Of a stretch of 64,000 nucleotides of DNA, positions 24,390 through 33,384 are shown piece by piece. Source of the stretch: Caulobacteraceae bacterium (lineage in GTDB: Bacteria > Pseudomonadota > Alphaproteobacteria > Caulobacterales > Caulobacteraceae); assembly GCA_947475735.1 (NCBI GenBank), contig CANJLQ010000009.1:1-64000 (forward strand), given 5' to 3'. The notes under the pieces are model-generated. The model was not told the origin of the DNA. It worked only from the letters and a program-made list of their open reading frames with translations, and did not search any database. The translations under genes were made by a program, and so were the position numbers. Within the stretch, counting starts at the first letter, position 1, and every line of letters starts with the position of its first letter.

Positions 24390-24586
24390 TTGTCATCCCG
24401 GCCGACGCGAAGCGGAGAGCCGGGACGCCGATGTCCCCCCACGCCCCTCCCGGTCGACCGTAGGGAGAACCGGGAGCATGCACCGGCAGGCTCCATGCAC
24501 GAGCCTTGGCCCGGCTCGCGGGCCGGGCCGACGCGCGTTTCAGCGTTGCGTCCCGGCTCTCCGCTTCGCTCCGGCCGGGATGACAA
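24390..24586. repeat. composite element: two inverted copies of the CGTCCCGG...ATGACAA repeat
   Basis: The left unit (24390-24428) begins TTGTCATCCCGGCC and the right unit (24548-24586) ends GGCCGGGATGACAA; they are inverted repeats of about 39 bases with a few mismatches. About 120 bp lie between, rich in smaller palindromes (CCCGGCTCGCGGGCCGGG). It fills the gap between engB and the convergent TauE gene, so it may end both transcripts. Single copies are at 1412 and 63370. Confidence 0.8.
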
Positions 24587-24613
24587 GCGCCAAGGACCGG
24601 GCACGGATGGCCT

Positions 24614-25393
24614 TCAAGCGAACACGCCGGCCAGCTGCAGGCCCTGGAATCCCGCCAGCAGGATCAGCAGCCCGCCGACGCCATAGGTCAGGGCCTGGCG
24701 CGGCAGGGCCTTGGTGATCCATCCCGCGAAGGGCGCGGCCAGCAGGCCACCAACCACCAGTCCGCCGATCGCGGCGGCGTGGTTCTCCAGCGCCCCGGCC
24801 TCTTCCCAGTGGCCCGTCACCAGAGACCAGACGAAGGTCGCCGAGATCGCCAGAGTCAGGAAGAACTCGGCGGTGTTGACCGTGCCGATGGCGCGGCGCG
24901 GCTCGGCCCCTGCGCCGACCATGGTCGAGGACACCGTCGGGCCCCAGCCGCCGCCGCCGATGGCGTCCAGAAAGCCGCCGATAATGCCCAGGGGTGCCAC
25001 GGCCCACTGACGGATACGACGCGGCTTCACCTCGTGGCCGGCCTTCCACAGAATGTAGGCTCCCATGATGGCGAGGTAGGCGATGATGAAGGGCTTCACG
25101 ACGTCGCCCTCGATTCCGGCCAGGACATAGGCCCCCAGCACGCCGCCGATCACCCCGGCGATCGCCAGCGGGAAGAACAGCCGCCACTCAACGTTCTTGT
25201 GCCAGACGTGGGAGCTGGCCGAGGCGGCGGTGGTGAAGACCTCGGCCCCGTGGACGCTGGCCGAGGCCATGGCCGGCGGCACGCCGAGCGCCAGCAGCAC
25301 CGACGACGAGATGACGCCATAGGCCATCCCCAGGGCCCCATCGACCGCCTGGGCCAGGGCACCGACCAGCAGAAACAGCAGAAAGGTGTCCAT
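24614..25393 (-). CDS. TauE/SafE-family sulfite exporter-like membrane protein
   Basis: The 259-residue protein has seven or eight hydrophobic helices and the family repeats with GALAQAVDGALGMAYGVISS near the start and GGFLDAIGGGGWGPTVSSTM in the middle. Members are thought to export sulfite, sulfoacetate or related anions; here the substrate is unknown as no sulphur gene is adjacent. It is divergent from prfA (about 180 bp), a region with no other recognisable feature. Confidence 0.88.
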   Translation of the reverse strand: MDTFLLFLLVGALAQAVDGALGMAYGVISSSVLLALGVPPAMASASVHGAEVFTTAASASSHVWHKNVEWRLFFPLAIAGVIGGVLGAYVLAGIEGDVVKPFIIAYLAIMGAYILWKAGHEVKPRRIRQWAVAPLGIIGGFLDAIGGGGWGPTVSSTMVGAGAEPRRAIGTVNTAEFFLTLAISATFVWSLVTGHWEEAGALENHAAAIGGLVVGGLLAAPFAGWITKALPRQALTYGVGGLLILLAGFQGLQLAGVFA

Positions 25394-25574
25394 CCGGCCC
25401 CCGGCAACGGCACCCGTCGGGCCGCCTACGGCAGAGCTAATGCACGAGCGGTCATCGGGTAACCGGCGATGACGGCGTTGTTATCCGACGCCGCTGCTGC
25501 CCCGCCTCGCATCGACAGTCCCGGCGGCGCGCGATATGGGTCCGGCCCTTCGCTTCAACCGGTCCGTCTGCCCC

Positions 25575-26642
25575 TTGCGCCTGCCCCAGTCCAAGCTCGA
25601 TCAGGTCCTCGACCGCTTCCATCAGGTGGAGGCGCGGATGGGGGCGGCCACGGACGGCCAGGAGATCGTCCGGCTGTCCAAGGAACACGCCGAGATGAAG
25701 CCGGTCGCCGACGCCGTCATGGCTCTGGCCAAGGCGCGGACCGAGATCGAGGACCTGCAGGCCATGGTCGCGGACCCCGAGATGGCGGCGATGGTGGCCG
25801 ACGAGCTGGACACGCTGAACGCCCGTCTGCCGGACATGGAGCGCGAGGTCGCCCTGCTGCTCGCCCCGCGCGACGCCGACGAGAACGCCTCGGCGGTGCT
25901 GGAGGTGCGGGCGGGCACCGGAGGCGACGAGGCGGCCCTGTTCGCGGGCGACCTGTTCCGCATGTACAGCCGCTACGCCTCCACCCGCGGCTGGAAGGTC
26001 GAACTGGACAGCGCCACCGAAGGCGACGCCGGGGGCTACAAGGAGATCATCGCCACCGTCACCGGTGACGGGGTCTTCGGGCGGCTGAAGTTCGAAAGCG
26101 GCGTCCACCGGGTCCAGCGCGTACCGGCGACCGAGGCCGGGGGCCGCATCCACACCTCGGCGGCGACCGTGGCGGTCCTGCCCGAGGTCGAGGACGTGGA
26201 GATCGAGATCCACGACAAGGACATCCGCATCGACACCTATCGCGCCTCCGGCTCAGGCGGTCAGCACGTCAACAAGACGGATTCGGCGGTGCGGATCACT
26301 CACTTCCCGTCGGGCATCGTGGTGACCTCGTCCGAGAAGTCCCAGCACGTGAACCGCGACAAGGCGATGAAGAACCTGCGGGTGCGCCTCTACGACATGC
26401 AGCGCCAGATGAAGGACAATGCGCGGTCCGATGCGCGCAAGTCCCAGGTGGGCTCCGGCGACCGGTCCGAACGCATCCGCACCTACAATTTCCCGCAAGG
26501 CCGGGTCAGCGACCACCGCATCAACCTGACCCTCCACAGCCTGCCGCAGATTCTGGAGGGCGATCTTGACCCCCTGCTGGACGCCCTGATCGCCGAGGAC
26601 CAGGCGGCGCGGCTGTCGGACCTGGAGGCGGAGTTCGCCTAG
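25575..26642 (+). CDS. prfA: peptide chain release factor 1
   Basis: The 355-residue factor reads UAA and UAG. It has the anticodon-like PAT motif (184-186, in VPATEAGGR), the catalytic GGQ (228-230, in [15 protein letters not shown]) and the C-terminal [17 protein letters not shown] at 25575 is chosen because [14 protein letters not shown] is where the family begins; the ATG at 25536 would add 13 residues without similarity. Its stop overlaps the convergent ligD by 4 bp. The usual downstream prmC is missing. Confidence 0.93.
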   Translation: MRLPQSKLDQVLDRFHQVEARMGAATDGQEIVRLSKEHAEMKPVADAVMALAKARTEIEDLQAMVADPEMAAMVADELDTLNARLPDMEREVALLLAPRDADENASAVLEVRAGTGGDEAALFAGDLFRMYSRYASTRGWKVELDSATEGDAGGYKEIIATVTGDGVFGRLKFESGVHRVQRVPATEAGGRIHTSAATVAVLPEVEDVEIEIHDKDIRIDTYRASGSGGQHVNKTDSAVRITHFPSGIVVTSSEKSQHVNRDKAMKNLRVRLYDMQRQMKDNARSDARKSQVGSGDRSERIRTYNFPQGRVSDHRINLTLHSLPQILEGDLDPLLDALIAEDQAARLSDLEAEFA

Positions 26643-29239
26643 ACGCCAACCTTCTTCAGTACCGGCCTCAGGTTCACCGCCCCCGCCCGGAAGTCTTTCC
26701 ACGGGTCGGCCTTCTTGAGCAGCGAGGGATAGGTCCGCAGGGTGAAGGCCCTCGGGTCCAGGCCCGCCTTCACCTGCCCCCAGCTCAGCGGGTAGGCGAT
26801 GCCCGCGCCGGGCCGCGCGCGCGGCGACCAGGGGGCGACGGCCGTGGCCATGCGACCGTTGCGCAGATAATCAAGGAAAATCTTCCCGCCCCGGGCCTTC
26901 TTGGCCAGGGTCGTGGTGAAGCGGTCGGGGGCGTCCAGCCGCACCTGTTCGGACACGGCCTTGGCGAAGGCCTTCGCCTGCTCCCACTCGATCCGGCTGC
27001 GCGCATCCGTCCTGATCGGCACCACGACGTGCAGCCCCTTGCCGCCGGTGGTCTTGCAGAAGGGGTTCAGACCCAGCGCCTCCAGCCGCGTCTTCATCGC
27101 CTTGGCCGCCGCGATCACGTCGGCGAAATCCAGACCCTCGTCGGGATCGAGGTCGAAGGTGATCTGGTCGGGCGTCTCGGGATCGCCGGGCATGCAGCCC
27201 CACGGATGCAGCTCCAGCCCGCCCGACTGGCCGATGGCGACCAAGCCCCCGACGTCGGTCACGGCGACGTAGGGTTTGCGCTCGTTCACATCGATCAGCT
27301 TCAGCCGGGGATTCGATCCCGGCATGGCGTGGCGCTGAAAGAAGGTCTCGCCGGCGATCCCCTCGGGCGCGCGGATGATCGAGGTGGGTCGATCGGAGAC
27401 ATGGGGCAGGATGCGCTCGGCCGCCGCCTCGTAGAACTGCACCAACTCCAGCTTGGTGATCGCCGGATGGCCGTCGGTGGCGGGCCACAGCACCTTGTCG
27501 GAATTGGAGATGATGACGCCCGAAACCACGGCGCGGGCCTTGCCCGTCAGGGCGATCTTCAGCGGAGGCGGGGCCTTGACCGTGCCCTTGGCGGGTTTGG
27601 CCGGGGCGGTCGGTTCCTGGGGCGGCGCATCGACCTCGGCGGCGGCCTTGTCCTCGCGCAGACCCTTGAAGGCGGCCTGGCGCAGCGAGCCGGTGTCGGT
27701 GTAGCCGCCGTGCTCGATCTCGGCGACCAGGATGGGCCGGACCCAGTGGATGTCCTTGCCCCCCTTGGGCGCGCCCTTGCCGACGAAGGGGCTGGTGTCC
27801 GCCGCCGCCGCCTTCAGGGCGGGCGTCAGGGTCTTCAGCAACGGTTGACTGTAACCCGTCCCGACCCGGCCGAGATGGCGCAGGCCCGCGCCGGATTTCG
27901 CGTCGACATCCTGGACCCCGACGATCAGGGAGCGGAAGCGCGACCCGTCGGAGGTCCAGCCGCCGATCACCACCTCGTCCCGGCCCCGGCATTTGGACTT
28001 GACCCAGGTCATCGAGCGGCCGGCCGCATAGGGCGCATCCAGCCGTTTGGAGATGACGCCCTCCAGGTCCATCCGGCAGGCGCTCTCCAGCACCGCCTGA
28101 CCGGTCGAGGCGAAATGCTCGACGTAGCGGATGCGCCCGCGCGCGGTCTTCGGGATGCGGTCGATATAGGCCTGGAGCCGGGCCTTCCTGTGCGACAGGG
28201 ACAGGGCGCGCAGGTCCTCTCCGCCCTCGAACAGCAGGTCGAAGGCGAAATAGATCAGGCCGCCGGTGTCCTCGTCCGAGATCGCGGCCTGCAGCGCCGA
28301 GAAGTCCGGCATGTGGTCGTCGGCCAGGGCGCACAGCTCGCCGTCGATCACCGCATCGGGCCATCGGGCGGCGTCGACCGCCTGTTCGGGAAACTTCGCC
28401 GTCCAGTCCAGTCCCGACCGGGTCCGCAGGGTCGCCTGCCCGCCCCCGACGCCGATCTGCAGCCGATACCCGTCGAACTTGATCTCATGGGCCCAGCCGG
28501 CCCCGGCGGGAGGATGCTCGACAACCTTGCACAGTTGGATCGGCACGAAGCTCGGCGGCTTCCTGGCCGCGCTGGCAAGGGCCTTGGAGGGTTTCGGCTT
28601 GGGTGGGGCCTTCCGGCCGGTCTTCCTGGACGTGGTCCACTGTCGCGTGCCGTCCGCGATCTGGGCCAGCGACCGGCCAGTGGTGACCGAGGCGTCGATC
28701 TCGGCGAGCGCGTCGGCTTCGCCGGGGACGGCGTGCTCGTCCTTCTCCTTGATCAGCAGCCAGTTGTTGCGCTTGGAGGGCTTTCCGCGATCGGACTTCA
28801 GCCGGATCAGCGCCCATTTGCCGACCAGACGCTCGCCGTGCAGGACCATCTTGATCTGGCCCTTGGCGAAGGCGGCCTCCAGGTCCGGCTCCTGGGGTTC
28901 CCAAGTGCCCGTGTCCCACAGCTGGACCGTGCCCGCGCCATAGTTGCCGGCCGGAATGGTGCCCTCGAAGGCGCCATAGTCCAGCGGATGGTCTTCGACC
29001 TCGACGGCGAGCCGCTTGACCGCCACGTCGCGCGACGGGGCCTTGGTCACCGCCCAGGACTTCAGGACCCCGTCGATCTCGATGCGGAAGTCGTAGTGCA
29101 GCCGCGTCGCCGCATGCCGCTGGATCAGATAGCGGAGCGGGGCGGCCTTCTTGGACGCCGTCTTCCTGCCCTTCGGCTCGGGCGTGGCGTCGAAGCGGCG
29201 CTTCGCCTGATAGGTCTCGAGCTCGCCGCGCGCCGCCAT
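26639..29239 (-). CDS. ligD: ATP-dependent DNA ligase LigD (phosphoesterase-ligase-polymerase)
   Basis: The 866-residue protein works in bacterial non-homologous end joining. Domain order is 3'-phosphoesterase (about 35-165, with [14 protein letters not shown] and [15 protein letters not shown]), ATP ligase (about 235-540, adenylated Lys254 in [21 protein letters not shown]), then archaeal-type primase/polymerase (about 580-866, with [10 protein letters not shown], the [10 protein letters not shown] metal site and [12 protein letters not shown]). This is the Pseudomonas order. No ku gene is found in the window, so its partner lies elsewhere. Confidence 0.95.
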   Translation of the reverse strand: MAARGELETYQAKRRFDATPEPKGRKTASKKAAPLRYLIQRHAATRLHYDFRIEIDGVLKSWAVTKAPSRDVAVKRLAVEVEDHPLDYGAFEGTIPAGNYGAGTVQLWDTGTWEPQEPDLEAAFAKGQIKMVLHGERLVGKWALIRLKSDRGKPSKRNNWLLIKEKDEHAVPGEADALAEIDASVTTGRSLAQIADGTRQWTTSRKTGRKAPPKPKPSKALASAARKPPSFVPIQLCKVVEHPPAGAGWAHEIKFDGYRLQIGVGGGQATLRTRSGLDWTAKFPEQAVDAARWPDAVIDGELCALADDHMPDFSALQAAISDEDTGGLIYFAFDLLFEGGEDLRALSLSHRKARLQAYIDRIPKTARGRIRYVEHFASTGQAVLESACRMDLEGVISKRLDAPYAAGRSMTWVKSKCRGRDEVVIGGWTSDGSRFRSLIVGVQDVDAKSGAGLRHLGRVGTGYSQPLLKTLTPALKAAAADTSPFVGKGAPKGGKDIHWVRPILVAEIEHGGYTDTGSLRQAAFKGLREDKAAAEVDAPPQEPTAPAKPAKGTVKAPPPLKIALTGKARAVVSGVIISNSDKVLWPATDGHPAITKLELVQFYEAAAERILPHVSDRPTSIIRAPEGIAGETFFQRHAMPGSNPRLKLIDVNERKPYVAVTDVGGLVAIGQSGGLELHPWGCMPGDPETPDQITFDLDPDEGLDFADVIAAAKAMKTRLEALGLNPFCKTTGGKGLHVVVPIRTDARSRIEWEQAKAFAKAVSEQVRLDAPDRFTTTLAKKARGGKIFLDYLRNGRMATAVAPWSPRARPGAGIAYPLSWGQVKAGLDPRAFTLRTYPSLLKKADPWKDFRAGAVNLRPVLKKVGV

Positions 29240-29281
29240 GTCGTCCTCCCGGCCCCAAGCGGAGCCGGAGTCGGGAACGAC

Positions 29282-29440
29282 CTACTCTTCGGGCGGTTGC
29301 CAATCGGGGTGGTCGACGTCCTCGCCCCGGGCTTTCGCTTCCTTCTTGGCCAGCTTGGCGGCGGCCTTGCGGGCGGCCTTTTCGGCGTCGGCCTTGTCGC
29401 GTTCCATGCGCTCGAAACTGTAGTTGGGTTTTCTGGCCAT
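29282..29440 (-). CDS. small Lys/Ala-rich protein
   Basis: A 52-residue product not in the usual length range: it starts MARKPNYSFERMERDKADAE, continues with a Lys/Ala-rich helix, and ends VDHPDWQPPEE. A GAGGAG ribosome site lies nine bases upstream of ATG 29440, which supports it. The middle (AARKAAAKLAKKEAKARG) should be one charged helix. No family with known function recognised. It lies 42 bp upstream of ligD and on the same strand, so it may be co-transcribed. Confidence 0.65.
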   Translation of the reverse strand: MARKPNYSFERMERDKADAEKAARKAAAKLAKKEAKARGEDVDHPDWQPPEE

Positions 29441-29525
29441 GAAATCTCCTCAGGACGTTGACGCAGACTCGCTGCTTGAGCGCGGTGCGCCGTAGTTCCC
29501 ACCCAATGTGGGGTGGTCCGGCCGT

Positions 29526-30002
29526 TCAGTCCACCGCGATGATTTCCACCGACTGTCCGGCGACCATCGCCTCGTCGCCCACGGTCTTGCCGATCAGGGC
29601 GCGGGTCAGGGGCGAGACGTGGCTGACGGAGCCGCTGGCCGGGTCCGCCTCGTCCTCGCCGACGATGCGCCAGGCCTGGGTCCGGCCGTCGTCGCGTTCG
29701 ATGGTGACCGAGCCGCCGAAACGAACGCGGCCGTCGGCGGGGCTCTCGACCATCTGGGCCGAGGCGCGGCGCGCGGACCAGTAGCGCAGGTCGCGAGTGG
29801 CCCGGGCCATGGCGGTGCGGTCGGCCTCGATCGAACCCTGGGCCTGAGCCGCCGCATAGGCCGCGCGCGCCTCGGCCAGGGCCGCGTCGATGGCCGCCAG
29901 CCCGGCCGGCGTGACCAGATTGGGGTGGGGCGAGATCGGGCGGTCCGGCAGATCGGCCGCCGTGGCCTCCAGATCCTCCTCACGGGTGAAGGCGACGCTC
30001 AT
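29526..30002 (-). CDS. GreA/GreB-family transcription factor-like protein
   Basis: The 158-residue protein has an N-terminal coiled coil (about 30-85, NLVTPAGLAAIDAALAEAR and onwards) and the C-terminal FKBP-like Gre domain (about 90-157, with VRFGGSVTIERDDG, WRIVGEDEADP and SPLTRALIGKTVGDEAMV). Gre factors rescue backtracked RNA polymerase; the coiled-coil tip normally carries two acidic residues, not clearly visible here, so this may be a Gre-like regulator such as Rnk rather than a cleavage factor. ATG 30002 is preferred to a longer frame to 30047. Confidence 0.82.
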   Translation of the reverse strand: MSVAFTREEDLEATAADLPDRPISPHPNLVTPAGLAAIDAALAEARAAYAAAQAQGSIEADRTAMARATRDLRYWSARRASAQMVESPADGRVRFGGSVTIERDDGRTQAWRIVGEDEADPASGSVSHVSPLTRALIGKTVGDEAMVAGQSVEIIAVD

Positions 30003-30066
30003 GGGGTAACAGCGTATGCGGCACACGGACGTTCCGCCGCAAGCCATGCCCGGCTAAGGGACGCCC

Positions 30067-31296
30067 ATGAGCACATCCCATCCCGTCCATGTCATCGGCG
30101 CCGGCCCCGCAGGCCTGATGGCCGCAGAGACCGTGGCCAGGGGCGGCGCGCGCGTCGTCGTCCACGACCGGATGCCTTCGGTGGGGCGCAAGTTGCTGAT
30201 GGCCGGGCGAGGCGGGCTGAACCTGACCCATTCCGAGGCCCCCAATACCTTCGTCGCCCGCTACGACGCGCGTCGGGCCGAGCTCGCGCCGTGGCTAGAG
30301 GCCTTCTCGCAGGCGGACCTGATCGCCTGGGCCGAAGGACTGGGCCAGGCGACCTTCGTCGGCTCGTCGGGCCGGGTGTTTCCCAAGGCGATGAAGGCCT
30401 CGCCCCTGCTGCGGGCCTGGCTGGGGCGGCTGGCCGATCTCGGCGTCCAGGTTCGGACACGGTCGCGCTGGACCGGCTGGCGGGACGACGGACTGGTGTT
30501 CGAGACGCCCGACGGCGAGCAGGCCGAGCGCGCGTCGGCGACGGTGCTGGCGCTGGGCGGGGCCAGCTGGCCGCGTCTGGGGTCCGACGGGGCCTGGGTG
30601 CCATGGGTCGAGGCGGCCGGAGCGCCCGTCGCGCCTCTGGCGCCCGCCAACGCCGGGTTCGACGTGGCCTGGTCTCCGGTGCTGGTCGAGCGGTTCGCCG
30701 GCGCGGTGCTGAAGCCCGCCGCCTTGACGTTCGACGCCCGGACCGTGCGGGGCGAGCTGGTCGTGACCCGCTACGGCGTCGAGGGCGGGGCGGTCTATGC
30801 CCTGTCGGCGGCGCTGCGCGACGCGATCGCCCGCGACGGCTCGGCGACCCTGACCGTCGACCTGCGTCCCGACTTGACCGAGGCCGCCCTGGCGGAGCGG
30901 CTGGCGCGGCCGAGAGGCAAGGACAGCGTGACCAACCACCTGCGGAAGGCCGGCGGCCTGTCGCCCGTGGCCGTGGCCCTGCTGCGCGAGATCGGCGAGG
31001 TGCCGCCGGGGGTCGAGAAGCTGGCCAAACGGATCAAGGCGGTGCGGCTGAAGCTGACCGGGATGCAGGGGCTGGAACGGGCGATTTCCTCGGCCGGTGG
31101 GGTGCGGTTCGAGGGCATGAATCCATCATTGATGCTGGCGACCCGACCCGGCGTCTTCGTCGCCGGCGAGATGATCGACTGGGAGGCCCCGACCGGCGGC
31201 TATCTGCTGCAGGCCAGTCTGGCGTCCGGCGTCGTGGCCGGACGCGGCGCGCTGGAGTGGCAGGCGTCGCAATCGGCCGCTAGGAACGGCGCATGA
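30067..31296 (+). CDS. HI0933/BaiN-type flavoprotein (NAD(P)/FAD oxidoreductase)
   Basis: The 409-residue protein opens with the dinucleotide motif VIGAGPAGLMAAETVA and has the family marks GRKLLMAGRGGLNLTHSE and FVGSSGRVFPKAMKASPLL. Near the C-terminus, FEGMNPSLMLATRPGVFVAG and EMIDWEAPTGGYLLQ complete the FAD fold. The reaction of most members is unknown. Its stop overlaps the start of the serine hydrolase gene (ATGA), so the two are translationally coupled. It is divergent from the Gre-like gene. Confidence 0.88.
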   Translation: MSTSHPVHVIGAGPAGLMAAETVARGGARVVVHDRMPSVGRKLLMAGRGGLNLTHSEAPNTFVARYDARRAELAPWLEAFSQADLIAWAEGLGQATFVGSSGRVFPKAMKASPLLRAWLGRLADLGVQVRTRSRWTGWRDDGLVFETPDGEQAERASATVLALGGASWPRLGSDGAWVPWVEAAGAPVAPLAPANAGFDVAWSPVLVERFAGAVLKPAALTFDARTVRGELVVTRYGVEGGAVYALSAALRDAIARDGSATLTVDLRPDLTEAALAERLARPRGKDSVTNHLRKAGGLSPVAVALLREIGEVPPGVEKLAKRIKAVRLKLTGMQGLERAISSAGGVRFEGMNPSLMLATRPGVFVAGEMIDWEAPTGGYLLQASLASGVVAGRGALEWQASQSAARNGA

Positions 31297-32438
31297 CCGA
31301 CCTGCCCGACATCTCCGGCGTCTGCCCGCCGCGCCTGTCCGCGGTGAAGGACGCCTTCGCCGCCAACTTCACGGATGCGCCCGACGGCCTGAACGAACAG
31401 GCGGCCCGGTTCTCGGTGGCGATCGAGGGCGAGGTCGTCGTCGATCTGTGGGCGGGAGACGCCGACCCCCGCGAAAAGACGCCCTTCACCGAGCGGACCC
31501 TGGTGCCGGTGTTCTCGACCGGCAAGGCGGTGATGGCGATCCTGATGGCCTGCGCCGTCGAGCGCGGCAAACTGGCCTATGAGGAGAAGGTCGCCGACCT
31601 GTGGCCCGCCTTCGCCGCCCACGGCAAGGGCGAGGTGACGGTGGCGCAGCTGCTGTCCCACCAGTCCGGCCTTCCGGGGTTTACCGAGACGGTGGATCCC
31701 TCGATCTGGTTCGACCGCCAGGCTGTGCTGGACCGGCTGGCGGCCCAGGCACCGATGTGGCCGCCGGGCTCGGGCTCCGGCTACCATCCGATCACCGTCG
31801 GCTATCTGGCCAATGAGGTGTTCCGCCTCGCCGACGGCCGGACCCTGGGCCGGGCCCTGGCCGAGGACTTCGCCCGGCCTTTCGGCCTGGACCTGTGGAT
31901 CGGCCTGCCGGAGGCCGAGCACGGCCGGGTCGCGGCGCTGCGCAAGCCGTCGAAAGCGACCGACCTCGGCCCCATAGACGCGATCAAGACCGCGGCTTTC
32001 CTCGACAGGGGCTCTGCCCCCGGCGGGCGCGGTTCGGCCGAATGGCGCTCTATCGAGATCCCGTCGGCCAATCTGCATGGCACGGCGCGGGACCTGGCGC
32101 GGATCCTGGGCCTCGTCGCCAACGACGGGATGCTGGACGGCGAGCGGCTGCTGTCGCCGACCGTGCTGGCCGAGGCCACGCGAGAGCGGGTGGCGGGTCA
32201 GGACAAGGTCCTGCCCTTCGTCATGAGCTGGGCGGCCGGGTTCACCCGCAATGTCGGGCTGGACATCTTCGGGCCCAACCCGGAGGCGGTCGGCCACTGC
32301 GGCTGGGGCGGGTCGTGCGCCTTCGCCGATCCGGCGCGTAAGCTCTCGGCCGCCTATGCCATGACGCGCCAGTCGCCCTATCTGATCGGCGACCCCCGCG
32401 CGCAACGGTTGATCCAGGCGCTCTACAAGGCGCTCTGA
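31293..32438 (+). CDS. serine hydrolase, beta-lactamase/EstB (family VIII esterase) type
   Basis: The 381-residue protein has the nucleophile motif FSTGK (Ser75, Lys78), the Tyr motif in GSGYHPITVGYL and the third-motif equivalent GHCGWGGS. No signal peptide is seen, so it is likely cytoplasmic, which argues for an esterase rather than a beta-lactamase. It is coupled by ATGA to the flavoprotein upstream and converges with rarD, 6 bp apart. Confidence 0.88.
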   Translation: MTDLPDISGVCPPRLSAVKDAFAANFTDAPDGLNEQAARFSVAIEGEVVVDLWAGDADPREKTPFTERTLVPVFSTGKAVMAILMACAVERGKLAYEEKVADLWPAFAAHGKGEVTVAQLLSHQSGLPGFTETVDPSIWFDRQAVLDRLAAQAPMWPPGSGSGYHPITVGYLANEVFRLADGRTLGRALAEDFARPFGLDLWIGLPEAEHGRVAALRKPSKATDLGPIDAIKTAAFLDRGSAPGGRGSAEWRSIEIPSANLHGTARDLARILGLVANDGMLDGERLLSPTVLAEATRERVAGQDKVLPFVMSWAAGFTRNVGLDIFGPNPEAVGHCGWGGSCAFADPARKLSAAYAMTRQSPYLIGDPRAQRLIQALYKAL

Positions 32439-32444
32439 GCCGTC

Positions 32445-33353
32445 TCAGACCGGCGGCGCGGCCCCGGCCACGGCGCGCCGCGCCGCCCGCCCCCGCAGGA
32501 TGGCCGCCGTCGCGAACACGCCCGCCCCCAGCCAGATGAAGGCGAAGGACACGCCCCTCAGCAGGGTGAATTCCTCTCCGGTCGCAAGGCCGACGCAGAA
32601 CTGCAGCGTGGGGGCCAGGAACTGGATGAAGCCCATGGTCGACAAGGGCATCCGCCGGGCGGCGAAGGCGAACAGGGCCAGCGGCACGACCGTCGCCGGG
32701 CCGTTCAGCAGGGCCCAGGCGAAGCCTTCCGGCGTCGAGAAGCCGTGGCCCTGGCCGACCATCTGCAGCCAGGCGACATAGGCGATCCCGAACGGCACCA
32801 GGATCAGGCATTCGATGAACAGCCCGGCCTGGGCCTCGACCGGGACCCGCTTCTTGATGACGCCGTAGGCCCCGAAGCTGAAGGCCAGCATCAGGCTGAT
32901 CCAGGGCGGCCGGCCGAGCGCCAGCGCCTGGAACAGGACCCCCACCGCCGCCAGCCCGATCGCCACCCAGCCCCATCGGTCGATCCGCTCGCGGAACAGC
33001 CACAGCCCGACGATCATGTTGAGCAGCGGATTGATGTAGTAGCCGAGGCTGGCCTCAAGCGTCGCCTGATGCGTGGTGGCCCAGACGTAGACGCCCCAGT
33101 TGAAGGCGATCAGCACCGTGGCCAGGGTCAGCCAGGCCAGGGTCCTGGGCTGGCCCAGCGCCGTCCGGACCTGGCCCCACTGGCTGGCCAGCAGCACCAG
33201 ACCGCCGGCGAACAGCACCGACCACAGGGCGCGGTGCGACAGGATCTCGGCCGAGTCGAAGCCGATCGCCGCCTGCCCCATGAACAGCAGGGGCATGAAC
33301 CCCCAGATCACGTAGCAGCCGAGGGCGGAGAGGAAGGGCGCGCGGGCGTTCAT
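32445..33353 (-). CDS. rarD: RarD-type EamA-family permease
   Basis: The 302-residue inner-membrane protein has about ten helices in two EamA halves. Family marks are GCYVIWGFMPLLF at the start, LSHRALWSVLF, and ASLGYYINPLLNMIVGLWLF in the middle. RarD was linked to chloramphenicol sensitivity, but substrates are poorly known. The start at 33353 directly follows a 9-bp hairpin in its own leader that contains the ribosome site (33354-33376). Confidence 0.88.
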   Translation of the reverse strand: MNARAPFLSALGCYVIWGFMPLLFMGQAAIGFDSAEILSHRALWSVLFAGGLVLLASQWGQVRTALGQPRTLAWLTLATVLIAFNWGVYVWATTHQATLEASLGYYINPLLNMIVGLWLFRERIDRWGWVAIGLAAVGVLFQALALGRPPWISLMLAFSFGAYGVIKKRVPVEAQAGLFIECLILVPFGIAYVAWLQMVGQGHGFSTPEGFAWALLNGPATVVPLALFAFAARRMPLSTMGFIQFLAPTLQFCVGLATGEEFTLLRGVSFAFIWLGAGVFATAAILRGRAARRAVAGAAPPV

Positions 33354-33376
33354 GTCCCTCTCCCTCTGGGAGAGGG
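33354..33376 (-). promoter_or_regulatory. hairpin enclosing the rarD ribosome site
   Basis: On the minus strand CCCTCTCCC pairs perfectly with GGGAGAGGG across a three-base loop (AGA). The second arm includes the GGAG ribosome site and ends two bases before the ATG. The same CCTCTCCC string is part of intergenic repeats elsewhere, so this may be a repeat half that became part of the leader. Confidence 0.6.
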
Positions 33377-33384
33377 AAAGCCCG

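Noticed and set aside
29468..29484. 17-nt string CTCGCTGCTTGAGCGCG shared with 34475-34491
   Set aside because: Two short copies in spacer DNA; might be part of a dispersed repeat, but too short for a claim from one window.
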